From CAYMST01 sp964393115 (GTDB lineage Bacteria; Bacteroidota; Bacteroidia; Cytophagales; Cyclobacteriaceae): a DNA stretch of 16,910 bases. The notes below the pieces were generated by a model. It saw only the letters and a list, made by a program, of their open reading frames with translations, made no database searches and was not told where the DNA came from. The stretch lies in contig CAYMST010000089.1 of assembly GCA_964393115.1 (NCBI GenBank), forward strand, positions 1 to 16,910. The letters are read 5' to 3'. Shown piece by piece: positions 7,189-12,934 of the stretch. The position numbers and the translations under genes are program-made. Within the stretch, counting starts at the first letter, position 1, and each line of letters opens with the position of its first letter.

Positions 7189-9291
7189 TTAGATGCTAAA
7201 TAATGCAAACTGTCTGTTCATCACTGCCTTGACTTTTCTTCGCACAAAGCTTCTTGGACGTGGTACCTCACCGATTATATCCGTCATATTTTCCAGATCG
7301 ACATCATTCATCACCGCTCCAATGAGTTTATTATTCCTTCTAAGGTAATTGAGCACAGTAAAATCAGGTTTCGCACTAATTCTTCCCGTTCCAAAGCTGT
7401 ATAACGCCTTATCTGCTTCATCTAGCCAGTTCTTAAAGTCAATACTCTTATTCGCTGGAGGCGCTACTATCAATACTCTATCATCGGTGTAGTGATCCAA
7501 ATATTCTTGCATCTTTCCGGTATCATCCATCATCTCCTGGGCTTGCTCCTTCGTAATTCTCTCCACAGGATGATCTCCCCAGTCATAATTTCTCACCCAG
7601 TCGGTATCAATAAGCCTGACGGTGAGTCCTTGATCTTGGAGCTTACGCTGAGCTACAAGAGCCGCTTCCTGCGCTTTATCCTCGACTTTGTTTCCTACCA
7701 CCAGGATACTGCGAGCCCTGGACTGCGCGAGACTACGATGAAGGTTATTCTCCTGCTGTCGCTTGATGAGCTCATACCCTTTCATCATATTCTTTTTCTT
7801 AGGTTTCATTGGTAACCCAGCTTTAACCTCTGTTTCAAACACTTGGATAAATCGCTGAACCGTATTAATACTAGAGTTGAGTAATGAAATGATGATTAAC
7901 AACCCAGCCAGGAAGACAAATATCCCAACACCACCAGCTACGATCAGAATCGCTCGTTTTGACGGTAGTGGCTTGGTTGGGAACTCTGGACGGTCAATGA
8001 CCTGCAGATCTCCATTTTCACCATGCTCAAGACTTTGTGTCAGATTAAGTTTATTGAGTAAAAGCAGATAAGTCTTCCGCGCTGTTTCGATCTCGTGGTT
8101 CATCGTACTAATCACCCCTTCGTGTGGTGCAAACTGTTTGGCGTATTTCATAACACGACTAATCTCATTTTCCATAGCTGATAGTTCATTCTTGGAAGAT
8201 TGATGCATTAAGTCATAATCAAGATACCGTGTTACCAGATCCAAGTTCACCAGAGAAGGATCATACGAAGCACTATTTACGATCGACTTGATCTTTGTTC
8301 TGAGTTCGTCCCGTACTCCCCCAAAGTTATTCTGCTCCAAAGAGGCAAACTGAGCTTTGTTATGCATTTTCTCATACTGCTTTTGAAGGTCTAATATTTC
8401 ATTATGTGAGCTAAAGTCCATCGCAATACCTCCCTTTTGAAGCAACTTACTCAATACGTTTTCACGGTTCTTATCACTCGTTTCTACCGTGGATATGAGC
8501 TGTGCTTTTTCACGCTCTAGATCTACGATATAGCCTACAATCGCTTTGGTATGTTCTGGAAGGTTGATAATGTTATATTTAATTTTATACTCTTCTAGCA
8601 TAGCGATGCGTATGTCCAGTTCTTTTTTTGCCTCTTCTAATAGCTTCTCTATCATCATCCGGTGCTCTCGGATTTTATTTCGGGACAGGCTTTTATTAAT
8701 GTGCAGGATAGCTCTTATGAATACATGACCTAAATAATAAGATCGATAAGGGTTTTCAGTAGTCACGGACACATTCATGTAGTAACTTTCGTTAAGCCGA
8801 TTCATGGAGATCCCTTCTGATAACCCTAATAGACTCACCCCCGCAAAATCTAAATAGTTAACCACCTTATTTTCCAGCGAGTCCAGGATATCGAAGTAGG
8901 CTTCTTGATTTTCAATTTTATGATCAATTAGCTTTATCAACTCTTCTTTACGCTCCCATACATCTGGTGGGACAAGTGGGAACAGGTCCGTTTCTCCTTC
9001 TAAGATGTCTTTAAACACCAGTACTCTCACATACTCCAAGGTATTCCGGGAAAAAGCCAGCTCCCGCAGGTTTTCGAAGTACGTATGGATCTCATATGAC
9101 TTCACATCCTGCTCTGACAAGCTGATACTGGTATTCTCCTGGAGGTTAAGGAACACCCTGGAGTCCGACTGGTACTTCCGGGGTTGGTCCATGGTCATAT
9201 AATAAATGGTAGCCATCCCCAGGATGGGCATGACTACCAGCTTAATTATGTTCGCAACAAGCGTTTTTAGTATTAACTGAAAAGTTTCCAT
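7189..9291 (-). CDS. Wzz/Wzc-like polysaccharide co-polymerase with degenerate kinase domain
   Basis: This 700-aa inner-membrane protein of the PCP family is predicted to control chain length and export of the EPS. TM1 lies at about residues 12-32. A long helical periplasmic region (about 35-440) follows, with heptad-like stretches such as 'EKLLEEAKKELDIRIAMLEEY'. The proline-rich 'RPEFPTKPLPSKR' then leads into TM2 (about 446-470). The cytoplasmic part (about 525-690) aligns by eye with bacterial tyrosine kinases: 'ARSILVVGNKV' sits where Walker A should be, 'VRLIDTDW' matches Walker A', and 'VLIVAPPAN' sits at Walker B. The G-x4-G-K-T/S loop is absent, the Walker B aspartate is absent, and there is no C-terminal tyrosine cluster. 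The kinase therefore looks inactive. It starts two bases after the TolC-like gene. Confidence 0.85.
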   Translation of the reverse strand: METFQLILKTLVANIIKLVVMPILGMATIYYMTMDQPRKYQSDSRVFLNLQENTSISLSEQDVKSYEIHTYFENLRELAFSRNTLEYVRVLVFKDILEGETDLFPLVPPDVWERKEELIKLIDHKIENQEAYFDILDSLENKVVNYLDFAGVSLLGLSEGISMNRLNESYYMNVSVTTENPYRSYYLGHVFIRAILHINKSLSRNKIREHRMMIEKLLEEAKKELDIRIAMLEEYKIKYNIINLPEHTKAIVGYIVDLEREKAQLISTVETSDKNRENVLSKLLQKGGIAMDFSSHNEILDLQKQYEKMHNKAQFASLEQNNFGGVRDELRTKIKSIVNSASYDPSLVNLDLVTRYLDYDLMHQSSKNELSAMENEISRVMKYAKQFAPHEGVISTMNHEIETARKTYLLLLNKLNLTQSLEHGENGDLQVIDRPEFPTKPLPSKRAILIVAGGVGIFVFLAGLLIIISLLNSSINTVQRFIQVFETEVKAGLPMKPKKKNMMKGYELIKRQQENNLHRSLAQSRARSILVVGNKVEDKAQEAALVAQRKLQDQGLTVRLIDTDWVRNYDWGDHPVERITKEQAQEMMDDTGKMQEYLDHYTDDRVLIVAPPANKSIDFKNWLDEADKALYSFGTGRISAKPDFTVLNYLRRNNKLIGAVMNDVDLENMTDIIGEVPRPRSFVRRKVKAVMNRQFALFSI

Positions 9292-9293
9292 CG

Positions 9294-9986
9294 CTATCCG
9301 TTTATGCTGATTTCTAGTTCTTTCTTGAGTTTTTTAATTCTATTAAAGTTTTTGATAAGCGCTTGTTCGATGTCACTGAGGCCTTTTTGTGCGACGAGTA
9401 CAGCATCAATGCGTATTTCTCCTTTTTTGAACCGCTCCTCAATGACCAAAAGCTGCTGAATGGAGTTCTCCTTTGACTTTTCAATAATCTTATGGAGCTC
9501 CAATGATTCGAGGTAATTGTAATATTTTGTAATCAGCTGAATCTTTAGGTTTTGACGCTCGTTTTCCAGGCTTCTCTTGAAGCGCTGGTAGTTGAGTTTA
9601 GCATCTTTAATATTTGTCTTTCGGTTCACAAAAGTCTCCGGCGACATGGTAAGCGAGACCCCGAAGTTTGGTAGAACACTTGTCGTCGTTACGTTTTGTT
9701 GCTGTTCGTTCACTGAGGTAGACACATCTAAAAAGTTAAAACCGAACCTTAGCTCACGAAGCCAACTTCTTTTTTCTTTTTTGATGTCCAAAGCACGGCG
9801 CTCCACCTCGATAGCCGCAGACTTCAAAAAAGGGGAATTCTCAAATGCCCGATCTATGATCTCCTCAAGCGTAATACTGTCTAGCAGGAGATTGTTTACA
9901 CGTTCAATCTCCTGATCCACAGTGATCTGACTTAAACAGATGAAACTAAATAAAAAAGCATAACTGGTACTCAATATCTTCTTCAT
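9294..9986 (-). CDS. Short TolC-like outer-membrane-type protein
   Basis: From the ATG at 9986 this encodes 230 aa. It starts with a signal peptide ('MKKILSTSYAFLFSFICLSQ'). 'ITLEEIIDRAFENSPFLKSAAIEVE' in broken form (about residues 37-61) is the classic opening of outer-membrane efflux proteins. Next come a strand-like region with 'FGFNFLDVSTSV' and 'FGVSLTMSP', then long helices with 'YYNYLESLELHKIIEKS' and 'RFKKGEIRIDAVLVAQ'. Ordinary TolC proteins are 430-490 aa with two such repeats; only one is present here. The frame is open further upstream to 10070, but the signal peptide fixes the start at 9986. Placement between the initiating transferase and the Wzc-like gene suggests an envelope role in EPS export. 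Family assignment is fairly secure, and function is inferred. Confidence 0.8.
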   Translation of the reverse strand: MKKILSTSYAFLFSFICLSQITVDQEIERVNNLLLDSITLEEIIDRAFENSPFLKSAAIEVERRALDIKKEKRSWLRELRFGFNFLDVSTSVNEQQQNVTTTSVLPNFGVSLTMSPETFVNRKTNIKDAKLNYQRFKRSLENERQNLKIQLITKYYNYLESLELHKIIEKSKENSIQQLLVIEERFKKGEIRIDAVLVAQKGLSDIEQALIKNFNRIKKLKKELEISING

Positions 9987-10050
9987 AGGCTTCTTAATTT
10001 GATGGTCGGTTGTATTTAAGATAATGGCTTTGTAATGGTGATGAGCACTT

Positions 10051-10115
10051 ATATGGAATCCAGAACTCACTACACCAAAGAGTTGGTTTGAATGACGTAT
10101 TATTGGATTCCATAT
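10051..10115. repeat. 12-bp perfect inverted repeat with inner hairpin, between EPS genes
   Basis: ATATGGAATCCA at 10051-10062 is the exact reverse complement of TGGATTCCATAT at 10104-10115. The 41-bp interior itself holds a small hairpin, ACCAA at 10074-10078 and TTGGT at 10083-10087 with a four-base loop. It lies in the 139-bp gap between the sugar transferase stop codon and the TolC-like start. In RNA it would form a long stem. There is no U-tract, so it does not look like an intrinsic terminator. A processing or mRNA-stability element, or a protein-binding dyad, is possible. Confidence 0.6.
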
Positions 10116-10125
10116 CAGCCCTTAA

Positions 10126-10848
10126 CTAGACGTTCTCATGCTGTATGGCCGCCAATGGCGTTTTAATTAGTATTTTAATGTCCAACCAAAAATTTCTCTT
10201 TTGCGAATACTCAATATCAAGACGCTTTCTGGAGTCATTGGTAGAGGAGTCCTTACCTCTTTCCGTTACTTGCCACAGGCCTGTAATACCGGCTGGAGCC
10301 ATAAAACGACCGATAAACTCATCAGAAGTAAGCTTTTCGGCTTCATAAAGCGGGAGTGGTCGATTACCAACCAGTGACATTTCTCCTCTCAAGACGTTCA
10401 CCAACTGCGGCAATTCATCTATACTTGTCTTGCGAATAAACCTTCCCACTTTCGTGATTCTAGGATCATTTTTTACTTTAAAAAAGGCATTATCCTGCTC
10501 CTGCTCTACGGCATGTCGATATTCTTGTTCACTCACGATTCCATCATCCCCTACTCGGATATCCTCCATGTCTCCTTCTTCAAATACCAACTGATTATCG
10601 TCACCGCCATAGTGGTTCAAGTCTTTCATGGACTGCACCATTTTATCGGCGTTGACTTTCATGGATCTAAACTTAAAAAAAGGAAACACCTTATAGTCTT
10701 TTCCTACTCGCGGCTGTGAGTAGAACACCGGGCCTCTTGACTCTAGCCGAATCAAAAAGGCAATCAGTAAAAACACAGGACTTAACAGCAGCAGCAATAA
10801 GCTGGTCACTGTTAAGTCGAAGGCTCTTTTGAGTATGTCTTGGTTCAT
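10126..10848 (-). CDS. Initiating sugar-phosphate transferase (polyprenyl-phosphate, WcaJ/PglC-type)
   Basis: This 240-aa monotopic membrane enzyme should transfer a sugar-1-phosphate from a UDP-sugar to undecaprenyl phosphate, the first step of EPS repeat-unit assembly. The sequence follows the bacterial sugar transferase family in order: 'KRAFDLTVTS' and a hydrophobic re-entrant helix (about residues 13-34), 'FYSQPRVGK', 'FKFRSM' (58-63), 'DPRITKVGRFIRKTSIDELPQ' in broken form (128-148) with the catalytic Asp-Glu pair at D144/E145, 'MSLVGNRPLP' and 'PAGITGLWQV'. It is the compact version, without the extra N-terminal membrane helices of WcaJ/WbaP. An acidic insertion at about 71-122 separates FKFRSM from the DPR motif. 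It lies four bases after the response regulator gene. Confidence 0.93.
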   Translation of the reverse strand: MNQDILKRAFDLTVTSLLLLLLSPVFLLIAFLIRLESRGPVFYSQPRVGKDYKVFPFFKFRSMKVNADKMVQSMKDLNHYGGDDNQLVFEEGDMEDIRVGDDGIVSEQEYRHAVEQEQDNAFFKVKNDPRITKVGRFIRKTSIDELPQLVNVLRGEMSLVGNRPLPLYEAEKLTSDEFIGRFMAPAGITGLWQVTERGKDSSTNDSRKRLDIEYSQKRNFWLDIKILIKTPLAAIQHENV

Positions 10849-10852
10849 AACG

Positions 10853-11224
10853 TTATGCGCTAATGGGCTCTATGATTCTTTCTATCCGAGTTTGTAATTC
10901 CCGCGGATTAAATGGCTTCTCGATATAGTCCGCAGCACCAGACTTCAAGCAGTCTATCTTAACATCAATGTCTTTCTTGCCAGAAACCATAATCACAGGT
11001 GTATCTGGAATGATATGCTTTAACTCTCGTAATAGTTTGTCTCCGTTAATGGATGGTAAATTGTAGTCAGATACCACAAGATCAGGCTCTCCATCGCGCA
11101 TCAAACTTTTAAATACTTCAGATGGCTTCACGCACTTTACGACACTATACTTTCTGGATAAGTAAGTGCCCAAGAAATTGATCATCATCTCATTGTCCTC
11201 AACCAATATTATTCTCTGCTTCAT
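10853..11224 (-). CDS. Single-domain (CheY-like) response regulator heading the EPS operon
   Basis: The 123-aa receiver domain is complete and has no output domain. Starting at the ATG at 11224, 'MKQRIILVEDNEMM' gives the acidic pair E9/D10. 'LVVSDYNLP' carries the phospho-acceptor Asp53, 'IMVSG' carries the conserved Ser81, and 'IEKPF' supplies Lys103 (approximate count). The frame is open a further 14 codons upstream with ATGs at 11266 and 11263, but the receiver fold begins at the chosen start. It is the first gene of the minus-strand EPS operon, four bases before the sugar transferase. No cognate kinase is adjacent in the operon. The HPt domain of the H-NOX-linked kinase on the other side of the intergenic region is a possible phosphodonor (inference). 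Confidence 0.9.
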   Translation of the reverse strand: MKQRIILVEDNEMMINFLGTYLSRKYSVVKCVKPSEVFKSLMRDGEPDLVVSDYNLPSINGDKLLRELKHIIPDTPVIMVSGKKDIDVKIDCLKSGAADYIEKPFNPRELQTRIERIIEPISA

Positions 11225-11306
11225 AACTGTTTTAAGATTATCTGTAACTAATTTAAGGATCATCATGTAGGTCTGGGGGTTGAATTAGTTCTGGTGGCTA
11301 TTTCCT

Positions 11307-11340
11307 TCGATTTTTGGGATCCATTCTCGATTTTTGGATC
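11307..11340 (-). repeat. Tandem direct repeat, 20-bp period, upstream of EPS operon
   Basis: Read on the minus strand, GATCCAAAAATCGA (11340-11327) is followed by GATCCCAAAAATCGA (11321-11307), with five bases between them. The copies differ only by one inserted C. The conserved TCGATTTTTGG cores (plus strand) start exactly 20 bp apart. The pair lies about 83-116 bp upstream of the response regulator ATG, where an activator site would be expected. Paired direct repeats near two helical turns apart are the layout used by LytTR regulators, one of which is encoded in this window. The sequence itself does not match a published LytTR consensus closely, so operator function is inference. Confidence 0.5.
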
Positions 11341-11430
11341 ACTCATAAATAAGGCAAATAATTACCGAATTAATACTAATAATAACGCTTACGAGGGGGC
11401 AGCTACCATGGTGTAGAGCGGGCATCGTTT

Positions 11431-11459
11431 ATCGACCATCGCTAGCTGCGAATCGACCA
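11431..11459. repeat. Direct repeat ATCGACCA, 21-bp period, upstream of EPS operon
   Basis: ATCGACCA occurs at 11431-11438 and again at 11452-11459, exactly 21 bp apart, which places both on the same DNA face. Between them is the palindrome GCTAGC (11441-11446). LytTR-family proteins generally bind two roughly 9-bp direct repeats separated by about 12 bp, which gives this period. It sits about 207-235 bp upstream of the first EPS gene. Candidate operator only. Confidence 0.4.
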
Positions 11460-11550
11460 AAAGACAACAAAATGAAATGTGAATAGCTAAGGGTATGTCA
11501 ACGAGTAGATAGCCACACGTGTAAATCGATAGCTAATAACAAAAAATAGT

Positions 11551-11697
11551 GTGTTTGTAAAAGTGGGGGCTTCATGGTTACTTGAAATGGGCATGACAGG
11601 TGACCCTAGTTTTGATAAAACTTCTATCATACTATTTAACGGCGTATATTTTGCTGCTGTTTTTTCCTTCTTCTTCGTTAAAAAGGTACTGTTTTAA
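11551..11697 (+). CDS. Possible small membrane ORF (weak)
   Basis: A frame open on the plus strand ends at TAA 11695-11697. A GTG at 11551 would give 48 aa, and ATGs at 11587 and 11593 would give 36 or 34 aa. The C-terminal part is strongly hydrophobic and ends in a basic tail: 'TSIILFNGVYFAAVFSFFF' followed by 'VKKVLF'. That is the look of a one-helix membrane peptide. No ribosome binding site or promoter stands out, and AT-rich DNA often yields such a frame by chance. The terminator stem at 11841-11880 lies downstream and could serve it. I do not recognise it. Confidence 0.2.
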   Translation: MFVKVGASWLLEMGMTGDPSFDKTSIILFNGVYFAAVFSFFFVKKVLF

Positions 11698-11840
11698 AAG
11701 ACAAGCCGTCCACGACTGGCGCTGCTAGGACTGCGTTTTACCTTATAATATAAAAACCACTGACGTAAAATAACACGCCTTATATAGCCTAAATGGTATC
11801 AAAAGCTCAATAGAGGCTTTGCTTACTCTGAGAAACAGGC

Positions 11841-11880
11841 AAAAAAAGGGCCTTTAAAGCAATTTAAAGGCCCTTTTTAA
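11841..11880 (-). terminator. Strong bidirectional intrinsic terminator
   Basis: GGGCCTTTAAA (11848-11858) pairs perfectly with TTTAAAGGCCC (11863-11873) around a four-base GCAA loop. On the minus strand the stem is followed by seven T residues (complement of 11841-11847), and on the plus strand by five (11874-11878). It lies 64 bases past the stop codon of the STAS-like gene, in the right orientation to end its transcript, and should insulate it from the EPS operon. Confidence 0.88.
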
Positions 11881-11943
11881 CAAACTATTGTACATTAATC
11901 CATCTTAGCTTGTCTGACTTATAAAAATATTTTGAACAGGCTT

Positions 11944-12420
11944 TTACGCCAAGGCCAAACTATTATTTTTTAGCTCTTTACAGGCTAATAACTGTGCTTC
12001 GTATACTGACCTACAGACTACCTGTGGCACGTTGATTTTAAAAAACACATTCATAATCTTTAATGTGATAGAGGCGATCTGATTGGTGACGACCACGTAA
12101 GCACTTGGTACAATCACATCTCGAAAGTCTTCTTCCATCGCTTTTGCTGCCAACCCTAGCTCAGCGCGAACATCGCTACTGAGTACTTTACCCAAACTTG
12201 AAGCGTCTATAATAAAGCACACTTGACCAGTACTAATTGACAACAACTGTCTTAATATCGTATTAAATTCGCGCGCATCTTCAACTGTAGGACAGTTATT
12301 GGTAATTCTAAAGTATAAAATACCGTTACTTTCAAATTCAAACAATCCAAATCCGCATGCAACCCGCTTATCAATTGGGTTTTCTTCTAATTTACTCGAC
12401 TTAAACATAGCTGTACACAT
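11944..12420 (-). CDS. Small STAS/SpoIIAA-like protein of unknown function
   Basis: This 158-aa soluble protein has no signal peptide or membrane helix. After a variable N-terminus, 'GLFEFESNGILYFRI' (about residues 25-39), 'PTVEDAREFNTILRQLL' (about 44-60) and 'GQVCFIIDASSLGKV' (about 65-79) give a beta-beta-alpha-beta pattern. 'AYVVVTNQIASITLKIMNVFFKIN' in broken form and a final 'SVYEAQLLACKEL' helix follow. This pattern resembles the short STAS-like proteins (SpoIIAA/SEC14-like fold, DUF7793-type) common in Cytophagales, which have no settled function. Start is the ATG at 12420; a second ATG at 12408 is possible. It is a single-gene unit divergent from the H-NOX operon, with its own terminator. 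Assignment is by eye and uncertain. Confidence 0.6.
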   Translation of the reverse strand: MCTAMFKSSKLEENPIDKRVACGFGLFEFESNGILYFRITNNCPTVEDAREFNTILRQLLSISTGQVCFIIDASSLGKVLSSDVRAELGLAAKAMEEDFRDVIVPSAYVVVTNQIASITLKIMNVFFKINVPQVVCRSVYEAQLLACKELKNNSLALA

Positions 12421-12934
12421 TGAGTTTCACCTATTGAATGTACGTTTTCTAGAGAAACCGTCCATGCAACGTCGACGAAAGGCTCCTAAAAGTCGATTAG
12501 AAATCCATTTTGTCCTAAAAACACGACAATCGGTAGCTTTTCACCGATTTTTAGAACGTATTTCCAGATTATTGGTTTTAACCCAAACCAACTTTTCATC
12601 GGCTAGACTTATCAAAAACACTACTTCTCAGGAAATAGAGCATCAACATTAATGATATCATATGGTTACCGCCAGTCCTAACCATCACATCATTAATTAT
12701 ATCGAACGGAAATCAGTCGATTTCAGCGTAAAATAACTTAACCCCGAAAAACTAATATTCGGCGCAAATTATCGACAGTTTCTGGCATGACAACCAATTC
12801 TCGTCGATTCAACATTTCGCGTTACTATCTTCATATTCAAGTTGTTTGATAGACTACATATTAGACAACGGTTATTATCCAGTTCGAATGGATGGTAACA
12901 AACAATCAGATGAATTAAACAACTATAAACAGGA
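12421..12934. other. 514-bp divergent, hairpin-rich intergenic region
   Basis: This region separates the divergent STAS-like gene and H-NOX operon and should hold both promoters. I found no exact TAnnTTTG element. It contains a 50-bp nested dyad at its centre (12648-12697) and smaller inverted repeats at 12528-12549 (AATCGGT/ACCGATT), 12709-12724 (GAAATC/GATTTC, loop AGTC) and 12744-12762 (CCGAA/TTCGG). GTCGATT occurs three times, at 12492, 12716 and 12803. A 62-codon plus-strand frame (12463-12652) is open but looks random and is not called. Confidence 0.6.
12648..12697. promoter_or_regulatory. 50-bp nested dyad (candidate operator or structured leader)
   Basis: The outer arms ATTAATGAT (12648-12656) and ATCATTAAT (12689-12697) are exact reverse complements. 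So are the inner arms ATGGTTA (12662-12668) and TAACCAT (12679-12685), around a ten-base CCGCCAGTCC loop. The two dyads share nearly the same axis (about 12673). The left outer arm also overlaps the palindrome ATGATATCAT (12652-12661). The axis lies within five bases of the midpoint between the divergent start codons. There is no T-run on either side, so a terminator is unlikely. Confidence 0.6.

Larger units (their letters stand above)
11225..11943. other. 719-bp upstream region of the EPS operon
   Basis: This stretch must hold the promoter of the minus-strand EPS operon. I found no exact Bacteroidota -7 element (TAnnTTTG) on the minus strand, so no promoter is called. It holds two direct-repeat pairs (11307-11340 and 11431-11459), a possible plus-strand small ORF (11551-11697) and a terminator stem (11841-11880). 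I see no recognisable gene remnant or RNA family. Confidence 0.6.

Noticed and set aside
9987..10070. 28-codon N-terminal extension of the TolC-like protein
   Set aside because: A typical signal peptide begins at the internal ATG at 9986, and the extension reads as polar noise with a His cluster and overlaps the inverted repeat.
11225..11266. 14-codon N-terminal extension of the single-domain response regulator
   Set aside because: The receiver fold starts at 'MKQRIILVED', and extra residues before the first strand are unusual for CheY-like proteins.
11225..11460. Bacteroidota-type promoter (TTG / TAnnTTTG) for the EPS operon
   Set aside because: Only imperfect candidates such as TAATTATTTG on the minus strand were seen, with wrong spacing inside the element. 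Not strong enough to call.
12528..12549. AATCGGT/ACCGATT hairpin followed by a T-run as a terminator
   Set aside because: The seven-base stem has an eight-base loop and few G-C pairs, and no plus-strand gene ends nearby. Kept only as part of the hairpin-rich region.
12463..12652. 62-codon plus-strand frame, rich in Arg/Lys, in the divergent intergenic region
   Set aside because: It is the tail of a frame that runs antisense through the STAS-like gene. It has no recognisable motif or ribosome binding site and overlaps hairpin elements, so it is probably chance.
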